Assembly (NCBI GenBank): GCA_029204225.1
Contig: CM055111.1
Span: forward strand, 44,617,815 to 44,681,814
DNA: 64,000 nucleotides
From: Diphasiastrum complanatum
Lineage: Eukaryota > Streptophyta > Lycopodiopsida > Lycopodiales > Lycopodiaceae
Direction of reading: 5' to 3'
A program made the translations under genes and the position numbers. Shown here one piece after another: positions 1-9,930 of this stretch; the first letter of the stretch is position 1, and each line of letters begins with the position of its first letter. The notes under the pieces are model-generated. The model was given only the letters and a program-made list of their open reading frames with translations, was not told the DNA's origin and did no database searches.

Positions 1-1025
1 TCTGGGTATCCAAGAGTAGATTGTCGTAGTCTTGCTGCTGGATTGCCTCCATACTGTGGATCTCGATATCCCATCTGGGCATATCGTTGCTGAATCATCC
101 GAGGGTTGAAGTTGCAAAAGGCAGTCTCATGGTCAGGTGAATTACACAGATGGCAAACATTGATTTCCATTCGTTTTTTCAATTGAGGACACTCGTTCAC
201 TGTGTGAATAGAACACCAGACATTTTCCCTGGTAGGAAAAGTCTTTGCAAACTTCTCAGGTTCCTTGTTCGCTTCTCCGTGGAAATTTTCCAATGCTTTG
301 ATCTTCTCATCAAATTGCAACTGCAACTTTTCCATCTGTTTCTGCTGGGTCTTCCCAAGTTTCTCGAACTCATTGAGCATCATTTCTGCAGTAGCATTGG
401 CATTCGTTGATGAAATAGTGGTGGATGTCGTAGTAGTCTGCCCTGCTATATAAGGCAACATACTGACATTCGGCTCATCATCTGAATCTTCATCCTCCTC
501 CCGAATTGCATCGTCCATCGCATTTTGCAAAAGTGCGTACTTATTATGGCGTTTCAGTTCACGTCGGATCCGTTTAGGTAGACCTGACAAAAACCACATA
601 ATCATGGCATTTTCATTAATCAGCTCAGGCTCACATTCAGATCTAAGACGTTTCACCCTTTCGATGTAATCTCGAACCATTTCCCGCTTTCCCATTTTAA
701 TTCTACTTAAAAGTAGGAAAGGGTCTTCCATAAACTTCCGCGGTTTGAACCGTGTGATAAGGGCTCTTTTTACAACCTCCCAATCTGTACGCTCAGTTTC
801 ATCTTGGTTATAGTACCAATCTTGTGCTGCGCCTGTTAAGGCCATAGGAAACAGCTTAAGTTTATCTTGAGGATAAATCTCACCATAGACCTCACAGGAT
901 TCAGCATAGATCTGAAGAAATCGAACTGGATCTGTTAATCCATTATATTTGGGTAGATCCAATCGGGGTGCTCTTCTAACAATAATTGGATTGACCTCCT
1001 GTGGAGCACCTCCAGGGGCAGCCAT
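1..1025 (-). CDS. Ty3/gypsy Gag, 5' part (runs off the window)
   Basis: An uninterrupted reading frame runs leftward from an ATG at 1025 to the window edge, so its 3' end is not visible. The protein opens with a short Pro/Gly segment. A retrotransposon-gag domain follows, with recognisable segments such as LPKYNGLTDPVRFLQIYAES and AQDWYYNQ, then an acidic linker. A region predicted to be helical precedes a CCHC zinc knuckle (CHLCNSPDHETAFC, spacing C-x2-C-x4-H-x4-C) at about 112-155. In Ty3/gypsy elements Gag forms the virus-like particle and the knuckle binds the element RNA. The long open frame is unusual here, because most other element ORFs in the window are broken; this suggests a relatively young insertion. 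The LTR, primer site and leader lie just upstream at 1026-2927. The clade is not assignable without pol. Confidence 0.88.
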   Translation of the reverse strand, partial: MAAPGGAPQEVNPIIVRRAPRLDLPKYNGLTDPVRFLQIYAESCEVYGEIYPQDKLKLFPMALTGAAQDWYYNQDETERTDWEVVKRALITRFKPRKFMEDPFLLLSRIKMGKREMVRDYIERVKRLRSECEPELINENAMIMWFLSGLPKRIRRELKRHNKYALLQNAMDDAIREEDEDSDDEPNVSMLPYIAGQTTTTSTTISSTNANATAEMMLNEFEKLGKTQQKQMEKLQLQFDEKIKALENFHGEANKEPEKFAKTFPTRENVWCSIHTVNECPQLKKRMEINVCHLCNSPDHETAFCNFNPRMIQQRYAQMGYRDPQYGGNPAARLRQSTLGYP

Positions 1026-2217
1026 TTAGATCAAATTGATAATGTGATTGGATATAGATTTTTCCAAAAACTATCTCAGATTAGATCTGCTAGCTCTATT
1101 CCACTTTTCAAGAATCTAATTCTATATGATGAGAACTAACCAAAATTCGATCAATCAATACTTCTCAAAAATGATAATTCTCTCAGAGTCCAATTCAAAA
1201 TATATCAGATCTGATCCAAATTTTGACAGAGACTTGATCTGGAAAATCAGAAACTAAAAATAGGACTGGCGAAGGTTATCTAGGCGAAGGTTGGCTCGGC
1301 GAAGGTTCAACAGTGCTATTTTGGGATAAAAACTCTCTGAATACTTTTCTGGCAATTTCTTGGAAAATAACCTTCGCCGACGTTCTCAGATGGAAGATCT
1401 GACACAGATAAAACTATGGACAACCGGGCGAAGGTTTTTGACACAAGAAAATATAGTTTTTGTGATCTGGCGAGGGTAAAAATCAAGATTTTTTGTGATC
1501 TGATAGAGATAAATCTTCGCCGAACTCAAAAATAGTATTTTTATATAAATAGAATGTTTTGGAAACTCGGCGAAGGTTCTAGCGAAGGATCAAGAGTAAT
1601 ATTGGTAATTTTGCAAAAAAGTGACTTTTTTGGCAAAAATATGACAATATGACAACTGATCCTCTAGAAACCTTTCTATTTTTGGTATTATTCTTCGCCG
1701 ACCTGGCAGTAGATAGATCTGAATCACATCTAAGCACAGTGAATTGGGCGAAGGTTCTTTTTCTGTATTTTTTAAGATTTTGATAATTTTTGGTGTTTTT
1801 TGGTGGTTTTTCTGATGTTTCTGGAAATCTGCTGGGAATTAATCTTCGCCCTTCAAACTGAAGGTTCTGTAAACAAAACCGAAGGTGTCTGCAACTCGGC
1901 GAAGGTTTCCTGAAAGAGGGTAAAAAGTTCTGGGCGCTTTTTGCCTCTTTTTGACCAATTTTGGCAGATTTGACCGATTTTTGTTATTTTCTCTCATATC
2001 TCAGATCCAAATGGATCTTAAGATTAGTGATCTGAATAGCTTTCCCTGTTTAATAATCAGAGTAGATTTCAAACAAGCAAATCCACTCAAAATCTAACAA
2101 AATCAATCCCAAACTATCCCTACAATGCAGTTTTAACACTATTCATGCCACGACAAGATGCCTAATGCAAGCTAACCATCAGCCAAACATGCTGCAAACT
2201 GAAAAATTGGCGTAGCT
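1026..2217 (-). other. Untranslated leader of the gypsy element
   Basis: About 1.2 kb separates the primer binding site from the gag ATG and shows no long reading frame. It is T- and A-rich apart from a recurring GC-rich motif described separately. Long leaders with packaging and dimerisation signals are common in plant gypsy elements; which part does this here is not visible. Confidence 0.7.
1265..1908. repeat. Dispersed GGCGAAGGTT motif, both orientations
   Basis: The 8-10 bp word GGCGAAGG(TT) occurs about seven times on the + strand (near 1268, 1284, 1298, 1427, 1566, 1745, 1895), with near-variants at 1467 and 1576. Its complement (CCTTCGCC or close variants) occurs about four times (near 1370, 1511, 1690, 1850). 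All copies lie inside the leader. Opposed copies could pair as stems in the RNA. The surrounding sequence is not itself repeated, so this is a recurring word and not a tandem repeat. Confidence 0.75.
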
Positions 2218-2234
2218 CCCCGGCAACGGCGCCC
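2218..2234 (-). other. Primer binding site, tRNA-Asp type
   Basis: The + strand at 2218-2233 reads CCCCGGCAACGGCGCC. This is the 3' T-arm and acceptor end of plant tRNA-Asp(GTC) as I know it, so the element RNA (- strand) is complementary to it. The element has one extra G before the complement of the terminal CCA. The site sits five bases inside the proposed LTR edge, in the correct place for minus-strand priming. Confidence 0.8.
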
Positions 2235-2312
2235 AAATTGTAGTGGGTTTCTTTCCTTGCCTAACCTGAATCCAAAATCTAGTCAATCTAGCATCAAAGA
2301 GACGGAGTTAGT

Positions 2313-2334
2313 TGTCACGCGGAGGTTCGTTCCC
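2313..2334 (-). other. Second segment complementary to primer tRNA-Asp
   Basis: The + strand reads TGTCACGCGG then AGGTTCGTTCCC. The first ten bases equal the anticodon-loop (GTC) and 3' anticodon-stem segment of tRNA-Asp. The rest matches its T arm (GGTTCGATCCC) with one mismatch, the variable loop being absent. The element RNA is therefore complementary to two further arms of its own primer tRNA, in U5/R about 80 nt upstream of the primer site. Confidence 0.55.
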
Positions 2335-2683
2335 ATGAGAGCGATAGTATAGTTCAGATTTCAACATGAATGGAGGATCTAACACTAACATCCATTAACA
2401 CTAAGCATTAACACTATATCCATTAACCCTACTTCCATTAACCCTAAATCCACAACAATGATAGAAACTTACTCTTCTCTCTCTCCCTTTCTCTCTCACA
2501 AAAAGCATAAGAAATAGCAATCCCAATAATGATCAAATCCAACAATTAGCAAATACAAAGGAAGCATGAGAAATGGAGGAAAAGAGAGGAAGAGCAAGGA
2601 CATTCATCAATCCATTTCTAAAGAGAACCAATCTGCTTTATCGAAATGAGGAAATGAACATGAGGAGCAACTCGAGTTGGTCC

Positions 2684-2694
2684 CTTTTTATAGT
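2684..2694 (-). promoter_or_regulatory. LTR TATA box
   Basis: The - strand reads CTATAAAAAGG, a good plant TATA match, in the middle of the LTR where the U3 promoter is expected. Transcription would start about 30 bp downstream, near 2655. Confidence 0.6.
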
Positions 2695-2927
2695 AGAGAG
2701 GAGGACCCTGGCCTCTGAATCCTATTGGTCCAGTCTTGCCTCTCTTTTTATTCAAATTTAAAAAAGTGTGGGAACCATCAAAATTGGAGGGAAACCCAAC
2801 TTTATTCACTAACTTGACATTTAGGCCCTGCGACATTAAAAGTCCCGCAAAAAGGCCTAAAGTCCTTTTATTAACATTCTAATTAATCAAATAACTATGT
2901 GATCATCGGGTTGGACTTACACACACA

Positions 2928-3750
2928 GGGTGCCAAATCCCTCTCACTTATTAACTAGGGTTAGGGTTGCCTTGGGATCCGCAAACCCTCCAACAAGTTG
3001 CTACTCCAATTCCTCTCAAAAGTTGTTGTGTAGTCCTATGAGAGGACTCTCAATGAAATGCATTGTAGCTTGGGGGTGCACACTGTATACTTCTCCCACC
3101 AAGACACTAGCCTCAACTAACCCTCTCTATCCTATGTCACAGTCCTTTGAAATGTGAGGCACTCTTTCCAAAAAATAATTTGCTTATCATTGCAGGCATG
3201 TTGCTTTGCAACATCCAGTATAAGCTATTGGAGGTACTCAAACCACCCATCCTCAAGCTCATGGTCGTGGAACTACCGAGGACCAAATTTTTTCCATAGA
3301 GGATGCAACACATGGGCAGTTGCATGTAAAGTCTTGTGAAACCAGTATTATCTATCTTCTCATTGGGCCTTTATCTCCTGAATCCTGCGAATCAAGAAAT
3401 AGGTAATACTGATTAAAAGTTAGTGTCAAGTGAATGTCGTCGGTTGACAAAGTTCAAAGTTGAGATCAAATATCCTAAAGTGGAGAACGAAATTAGAATC
3501 TAGATTCAATTTGGACAACAAGATATTGAGATTTGAAGATTCATGAATTCATAGTGAGAAATTAGAATTGAGATAATAGATTCAAGAAATACCTTGCAGA
3601 ACTGAGCTATTGTAGCAGTCAAGTTGCTCACAAATGATCATATTGCAACAAACGAAATTAAAAAAAACATTTATTCACTACACTGTATAGACTAAATCGC
3701 AATCACACAAATTGTGGTCCAAATTTTACCTGTTGTTGGAGGAATGATCT
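2928..3750. other. No recognisable gene
   Basis: Short reading frames only. There is a two-unit telomere-like TAGGGTTAGGG at about 2947, too short to mean much. No element ends or coding motifs are visible. Confidence 0.5.
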
Positions 3751-4753
3751 CTTTCAAAATGGCTCTTGGTCTGCGAATCTACTCTTTATGTCAACATACT
3801 TCAGATTTTATCATCATTATTTTGCTTTATGTTGATGATATTATTGTTACGGGAAGTAATGAGCAGCAGATTGATGCTTAATACTTGATTTTGGTACGGT
3901 TTTTGAAACCTCAAATGTAGGCCTATTGCACTTTTATCTTGGTCTTGAATTTGTACAAGAAGGGGTTGGAATTTTCATCTCTCAAGAACGCTACATTGGG
4001 CAGATTTTGAAGCGGTTCAAGATGGAAGATTGCAAGCCAGTTGCTACACCTATGGAGACAGGCGTGAAATTAGGTAGTCAAGGTGATGTTGAACCATTTG
4101 ATACTACTTAATATTGTCAAGCTATTGGCTGTCTCATTTACCTATGTAATTCAAGACCGGACATTTCTTATAGTGTCTCACTCATGAGTCAATTCATGCA
4201 TGCCCCGATGACATCACATTGGAAAGTGTTGAAGAGGATCTTTCGATATCTTCAAGGAACAAGAAGTCATGGACTGGTTTATCCTGCTTGTGATGATGCA
4301 TGTTTGGTTGGTTTTAATGACTCGGATTGGGGTGGAGATCAAGACACTAGACGCTCTACAAGTGGACATTGCTTTTTCTATGGAAATTCTGCAATTTCTT
4401 GGTCAAGTAAAAAGCAGCCCACTGTTGTTACTTCTTCTATTGAGGCAGAATATAGAGCGATATTTTCAGCCACAATGGAGTGTTTATGGCTGAGAAGACT
4501 ACTTGTTGACATGAAGTTTGGCGAGCCCTTAGCCACTCTTATCTTGAGTGATAGTCAAAGTGCTATTGCCATTGCATGGAATCCTGTTTTTCATGCGAGG
4601 ACGAAGCACATCGAGATCCATTATCACTTTGTTCGGGAGAGACTTCATGATGGAGACATTTTACTTGAGTATTGTCCTACAAAGGATAATATTATGGACC
4701 TCTCACTAAGGCGTTGCCTAGAGAGAAATTTGAAGCTTTATGCAGAGCTTTAA
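3751..4753 (+). pseudogene. Ty1/copia reverse transcriptase and RNase H remnant
   Basis: The segment encodes the second half of a copia polymerase. The RT catalytic motif LLYVDDIIVTGSN is at about 3822-3860. The connection domain (HFYLGLEF, then ERYIGQILKRFKMEDCKP) follows. RNase H is at 4300-4700, with the SDWGGDQDTRRSTSG motif and the SSIEAEYRA and RTKHIEIHYHFVRE blocks typical of the clade. It is dead: a TAA interrupts the frame shortly after YVDD, the frame then shifts before about 3926, and another TAA is at 4109-4111. No integrase or gag is seen upstream. A purine-rich tract (AAGGAGGG) and an LTR-like start follow at about 4815. Confidence 0.9.
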
Positions 4754-4815
4754 ATTTAAGACTACATGGTGGCTTTGTTACATAGTGAAGATTTCATTTT
4801 ATGCATTGTCATTTA

Positions 4816-4955
4816 AGGAGGGTATTAGAAATAAATGACTATGCTAGAGTTAATCCATAGGTTACTTTGACCCAAAAGGTCGAGATTTGTGTAACCATGG
4901 GTATTTAGTTATTTAGGCCATGTTAAGTTTGTCTTAACTTCAGTTGGACCCAATT
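4816..4955 (+). repeat. Copia 3' LTR fragment
   Basis: After the polypurine-like AAGGAGGGTA the sequence reads TTAGAAATAAATGACTATGC, a beginning seen in many copia LTRs after TG. It stops abruptly at about 4955, where sequence of the truncated hAT copy begins. Either a deletion joined the two or one inserted into the other. Confidence 0.5.
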
Positions 4956-6155
4956 TTCTGAAGGGCTTAGAGTCGGTGATGGCAAATGGAAGGTTCAGCT
5001 CATAAATCAAACTGGCCACGGCCTGTGTTGCCTCTCCGTCGATGTGCGGCTCATGGGCGCCGCGAATGGTCTGTTGCCTAAGAAATCTCCCTGCAGGGCG
5101 ACGGGTAGTGGACCTCCAGCATGGTGCACCAAATGAAATGGGAATGGATGATGACGCGGCATGCTGGGCACTAGTGGATGCATTGGCTTTAGACGTGGAA
5201 AGGGATGCAACGACAAGGATGGGTGCAGCAGCATACATGGGATGCACTGGAGGGGCAACATCAGGAATGGGATACGGAAACTGCTGGCTAGGGACGTCAT
5301 TTGGATGGGAAGGGAAGGAGGAAGGGATCTCCTCATCATCCTCGAAGGCCTCGTCACCAGCATCCTGGGCCTGCTCGGGTGGCAGAGAGCCCATGAGGAA
5401 ATCATAAACTGGTCACGTGCGAGCAATAGGAGATGGCGGTGGAACCGTAATGGCAACTGGCAGGCAACAACTCGGGGTCAGCCACATAAGGAGCGGTGCA
5501 TAACCTGATAACACCCACCGAAATGGTATTCTCCCCAGCTAGAAGATGTGGCCCGTAGGTGTCTAGTAGTCGCTGCCTGACGAGGACGGACATGGTGGCA
5601 CAAGGGCAGCATTTATGGAGGCACCATTTTTTGCGCGTGCACCGAGCAGGTGTCCTTTAAGGCAAGTGAGGGTGGCAATGAACTTGACTAGGCAATACCG
5701 GCAACGCACGACCTTTGCATCGGTCTTGTTGGTCTTGTTAGCAACTCGCCTGACAACGTCCACCTCGTCCCGCAGATCGGCAAGAACAAATAACACCATT
5801 GCAATGGAATTAACTAGCCAAAAAAAGCAGAGGAAGCGAAAGCTGGAAAAAAAACAGCAGGGTTTAGTTTTAGAGACGCTGAAAATGGGCGAAGGCAGCA
5901 AAGGCAGGGCGAGGCAAAACAGACGTAAGGCAGGCCGGGGTAAATCACACGTTCTGTGGGCGAAGGCAGGGCGCAATGAGGGCGTGGACAGCAGCGATGG
6001 CAGTGCAAAAAACGTTGATAGAGATGAAGTGAGGGGGTGGGATTAGGTTAGAAAAAAAATATATTGAATATTAAATTATATTAATATATTATGGTACCGC
6101 AGTACCAATATGGATCCGCGGTACCGGGATCCGCGGTACCCGGTACCGCTGGATC
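4956..6155 (-). mobile_element. hAT transposon copy 2, 3'-truncated
   Basis: Reading leftward from about 6155, this matches the left 1.2 kb of the hAT element at 36796-49073. It has the same start (CATAGATCCAGC then GTACC), the same GGTACC/GGATCC palindromic words (6090-6150), and the same BED finger (VVRCRYCLVKF...LKGHLLGARA) at about 5600-5720. It also shares MSVLVRQRLLDTYGPHLLAG (5536-5593) and a Ser/Pro-rich region through EATQAVASLIYELNLPFAI. Homology ends at about 4958, before the DUF659-like segment. An internal deletion after PELLPA shifts the frame near 5450, so it is a pseudogene. It abuts a copia LTR fragment on the left and a TA microsatellite plus a LINE on the right. Confidence 0.85.
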
Positions 6156-6157
6156 TA

Positions 6158-6192
<35 letters not shown>

Positions 6193-6213
6193 TATATAGA
6201 TATATAGATATAG
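6158..6213. repeat. (TA)n / GATATATA microsatellite
   Basis: About 16 TA units followed by GATATATA variants, immediately outside the hAT copy end. It may have blurred the target duplication of that copy. Confidence 0.9.
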
Positions 6214-6605
6214 ATCGTTTGATATACTCAGGGGCGCCTGTTGGGAGGTCAAAGATAATGATGCCAAATGAGCCCAAAAGATGAGCTGCCTATGAGTACC
6301 AAGAAGAATGGAAACCGTACATATGGAGCTACATTGAAGAGGTGATCGCCATGTATGTATCTATTAGGAGGAAATGACAAGGCTCTTTGGATATAGACAA
6401 TGAGTTGAAAAAGGGCATCACTAGTAACGGCTGAATTGCAAACTCAGTCGTGATGATTTGATGTGGAACGGAGAGAGCATGGTAGTCTGTAGTCGTGATA
6501 TACTAGCCCAATCAGAGGACGTAAGGCCTATACACAAAGCCTCAGCTGAATAGTGTCATAATGTCAAAAAGGTGACACTTATTGGGAACATCATGAATGT
6601 ATCTC

Positions 6606-7570
6606 TTAAAGCATAATCTCTCTAACTGGACCAAGGAGGCATGGCTCTTCTCTAGTTCGAGCCAGCGCTGCATGTCTCATATTTACAAAAGGGTCACCAA
6701 AAAGCACCCCTAAATAGGTATAGGATGAAACCATCTCTAAAGGCTGACCATCAAAGATAAACTTTTGTCTCTGCATGAAGGTCCTAGAAGTATTGAGGGC
6801 CATGATTTTGGTCTTCAAGATGGCCACTTGTAATCCTCATCTAACACAAAAAACATTTAAACTGTTCATATGTCTCTAAAGCCCCTCTCTAATTGGTGAT
6901 AATAGAGCGACATCATTGGCATATAACAAGATGGCCATCAGTCTATCGCCAAGGCTACAACCTAGTCCACCACTACGGCCAATAACCTCCTCGAGCTCAT
7001 CAATATGTAGCCCAAATAGAGTAGTGAAAGGGAACAACCCTGTTTCACTCCAACAATACTCAACATTGGATTTGAAATGCATGACTCACTCCGGAAACAA
7101 CTCCAAACTCTCTCATATAGGGCCATCACTGCCAATATTGTATCTGTGGAAGGGCCTAACTCCCACAACCCTCTGAATGAGTAAGGGTCGTGGGACTGAG
7201 TCAAAGGCTTTTCTGAAATCTACAAAACAACAATAAACTTGCTCTCGTCTATGCTTGGCCTACTCAATGATAGAACAAAGTGTGGTGATATGATTAGTAG
7301 TGGAGTAGTGAGCTCTGAAAATTGCTTGACCAAAGCATACAGTCTCCCGGTCTTTGCCTATGTACTCATTGCAGACTGAAGGATGGTGCCATTGAGTTTT
7401 GTAATGACGTGCCCAATCACGATGGTGCAATAGTTATCAAGTCTTATGGGATCACCACTCTTGTGGATGGGATGGATGATATTGATGCACCAAGGGGGAG
7501 GAAAACCAGTAATGACTGCATAGTTAAGGAGATCGACAAGTATGGGTACAAGTGTATCAGGAGCTTAGAT
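6606..7570 (-). pseudogene. LINE reverse transcriptase remnant
   Basis: Several frames together give the expected LINE RT blocks: an upstream IIHPIHKSGDP-like block (about 7440), VDFRKAFDSVPRP (about 7190-7230), GVKQGCSLS (about 7030), and FGLHIDELEEVIGRSGGLGC followed by YANDVALLS (about 6900-6990). In the last motif the second catalytic Asp is kept but the first is Asn, where active enzymes have FADD or YADD. A thumb-like segment with YLGVLFG follows at about 6700. Frameshifts and stops separate the blocks. Confidence 0.85.
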
Positions 7571-7584
7571 CCAGATCCTCAAGA

Positions 7585-8034
7585 TCACGTGTAGTATGCA
7601 TGATGCATTCTCTTCTTCTTTACAGTTGCAAGGACCATATCAAGCGTAAAGAGAAATTTTGGAGGGTCGTGGGGTAATGTTAATGGAAGCATCGGTAGGG
7701 ATAGTCTACAAGGTGGTGGCATTGTAAATCCAAGTACAATGATCCATGAATGACGGAGGTGGGCAACAAGGAGTGAATCTACACCAAAAGGCACGTGTGG
7801 ATGAATTGAAGAGAAGCTTGATGAGCCTTTGACCTTCATTTGACTCATAGGTGCACTTTTTATTGTGACCAACATGATGACAAATGCGACGGGCATCATG
7901 AAGGAAGTGAGATGAGTAGTATTGTGCATGTATACACGATAATATGACGAATGTAACTCGAATCCTACCAGAAAACCTTGTTTTGTATTTTCATCGAGTT
8001 TCTTTCTTAGCTTATCTGGTATGTGCATATACAC
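7585..8034 (-). pseudogene. Copia integrase C-terminal scrap inside the LINE
   Basis: The first 35 codons (HIPDKLRKKLDENTKQGFLV and GFELHSSYYRVY) resemble the region after the copia integrase core, where elements typically read HIPKEKRxKLDxKxKxxIFLGY. The rest of the 149-codon frame shows nothing recognisable. It lies between the endonuclease and RT of the LINE, so it is probably a small nested insertion or a template-switch product. Confidence 0.45.
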
Positions 8035-8379
8035 TAAATGTCATACCAAAGGTTGTTTAGCTTATCGAGGTGGGATGAGATCGATGAGATGGGAAAGCTA
8101 GAGAGGCAACCATGTGTTAAGCAATGGCGAGGAAAGCCTCTTGAGATTCAAGAGGTATATCATGAGGAGAATCATGGAGTAAGGTCATAAGAGATTCTTG
8201 GTACAAGAGAACGAAAGTCCTATCAAAAGTGTATTTTGGTGCACGAATAGGACTAGAAGAAGAAGAGTGTGAAAAAGGTGGGATGATGCGGCCAAGATGG
8301 AAAGAGAGAAATGAGTCTTCTAAAAGGACGGTGGCGGAGATACAGAACTTTGAGATTAAAGGCATGAAAGAGAGTGATC

Positions 8380-8960
8380 CCATGAGATAATCTACGACAC
8401 TATGATGATGGCAAGTGATCCGGCCAACCGACTAAGCCTTATAAAATGGCTAGTGCGTGGGCACCTTCAAATTGAAGTAAATGCTCATTGTGAGCAGTGA
8501 CCGGTCCAAGACATCAATAGAAGTCTTGGTAACTTCCACATCCACTGTGTCAATAGACTATATACATAACTGATTAGAAACACCATGAAACTCTATCGGG
8601 CGTGAGACAGTCCTTGCATTAAAATTGCCAGTCATTTGAATATCGGATGGTATCAAGTGTTAAATCAACATATGAAAAATTTGCATCCATATCAGAAGAA
8701 GATGTCATAGGGGGAAAATAACATACTGCTATAAAGATATCCCTGTCTAGATCAATACCATGTCCACCAAGGCGAATCCAGAGATAGCGTGCATGGATAT
8801 CATGACCAATGAGCTTAATAATATGCTAAAGAGTCTCTCTACAAACAGGCCACCCCCTTGAGCCTCTGCCACTCACTCATTGTCCTATATGCTAAGTATC
8901 ATTGAAAACCTGGAAAATTCGGTAAGCCTTTGTCACTGCTCTCATGTGTCTTAGTGAATA
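8380..8960 (-). pseudogene. LINE endonuclease remnant
   Basis: Leftward translation gives GGHGIDLDRDIFIAVCYFPP (about 8700-8780), then a GNFNARTVS block (about 8600). The GDFNxR motif is a hallmark of the apurinic-endonuclease-like domain (exo_endo_phos) that nicks target DNA. Several stops and frame changes occur. The first Asp of the motif is Asn here. Confidence 0.6.
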
Positions 8961-9159
8961 GCAATATAGCACCTTGTGAAATAAATCAATTAGGTGACCA
9001 ACTATGGAAGACAAATGAATCCCGTTACAATTTCAAAATCCAATACTCAAGAAGTGTGGAAGGGGCCCTTGGGCACTTCCATGCCCGAAAACCCCAATCA
9101 CCTATTTCTTATTGATATATCTCACTTGTCCATCCCTATAATTGGCAATCCATCCTGAA

Positions 9160-9756
9160 TCACTGAGCAACCTGAAAAGCTTTTCTCTTCTCTTCAACTT
9201 GCATTAATGTAGGGTAATTGTCTAGAAAAATATTTGTTTTATTTAATTTGGCTTCGAAACATAATATAGATCTTCGTTCTTCTAGTGATGTAAAGTAGAT
9301 GATAAGAGTGGCATTATCATTATTTGTTCTCTGGGCACGATCCATCCCTTTCTTATGATGACCTAATGTGGTGTCCAAGAAGCGACTAGCCTCTTGTATT
9401 GCATCTTAGGTATCGGGAATACGTCCTACTCATACATTACGTGCCCCCACCTCGGTCTCTCCTTCAAGAGAGTAGCAGCAATAATATTAGTCGTAGATAA
9501 AGTTTTACTGTCATCTTTCGTGAGTGGCAATGCCCAAGTTTTAGTGGCTTCTTTATGTTGGACCAATTCTTGTTCAAGCTCTTGGATCTTTGTGGAGGTA
9601 TGTATCCGTGTCTGTTGCAAATCCCATAATTTGCTGAGTTCCTCTTGCAAAGCAGTAATCTAGGCACCCACTTGAGATTTTTCTTCCAGCAATGATTTGA
9701 CATTCTCTTTTAGCTGCAGCATTTCCTTCTTCATGACCTGGAACTCCATGCTGCAT
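9160..9756 (-). pseudogene. LINE ORF1-like coiled-coil remnant
   Basis: From an ATG near 9750 the sequence encodes a heptad-rich coiled coil (QEELSKLWDLQQTRIHTSTK, then IQELEQELVQHKEA), with one internal TAG near 9663. After a stop and frame change it continues as SLEERRSILCFEAKLNKTNI and then LMQVEEKRKAFQ. Such an ending is common in ORF1 proteins of L1-like elements. Its place upstream of the endonuclease fits ORF1. A cellular coiled-coil pseudogene is the alternative. Confidence 0.5.
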
Positions 9757-9871
9757 CTTTCAACTGTTGCTCAGGCAGTGAAGCTGCCTGAGCAGCAACT
9801 TGAACAGGCAACAATGGGGAGTGAGGCTCCCCCTTCCTCCTTTTCTGGCCATGACAATCAGCAAGGAAGAT

Positions 9872-9875
<4 letters not shown>

Positions 9876-9911
<36 letters not shown>
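9876..9911. repeat. (GA)n microsatellite
   Basis: About 18 GA units at the upstream edge of the LINE remnant. Confidence 0.95.
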
Positions 9912-9914
<3 letters not shown>

Positions 9915-9930
9915 ATCAACGTTTTTTCCA

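Larger units (their letters stand above)
2239..2927 (-). repeat. 5' LTR of the gypsy element
   Basis: On the + strand the segment begins TGTAGTGGG next to the primer site and ends in ACACACACA at 2927, giving TG...CA ends and about 690 bp. Read on the - strand it has a TATA box (CTATAAAAAGG) at 2684-2694 followed by a plausible transcribed part with a CT/GA-rich tract near 2480. Near 2380-2450 there are five imperfect copies of a short CCATTAACMCTA word. The partner LTR is outside the window, so the outer boundary cannot be confirmed by comparison or by a target duplication. Confidence 0.6.
6230..9930 (-). mobile_element. Decayed LINE (non-LTR retrotransposon)
   Basis: Reading leftward, three blocks appear in LINE order: a coiled-coil ORF1-like region (9756-9160), an endonuclease block (about 8960-8380) and a reverse transcriptase (about 7570-6606). 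None is open throughout. At 3.7 kb it is shorter than a usual 5-7 kb plant LINE, so internal parts are missing, and a copia-like scrap sits between endonuclease and RT. No poly-A tail or target duplication could be fixed. Confidence 0.75.

Noticed and set aside
2313-2334. A tRNA-Asp gene or pseudogene
   Set aside because: Only the anticodon 3' half and T arm are present, with no acceptor or D arm and no variable loop; it cannot fold as a tRNA.
2946-2958. Telomere-like TAGGGTTAGGG
   Set aside because: Only about two units; plant telomere repeat is TTTAGGG and the match is imperfect.
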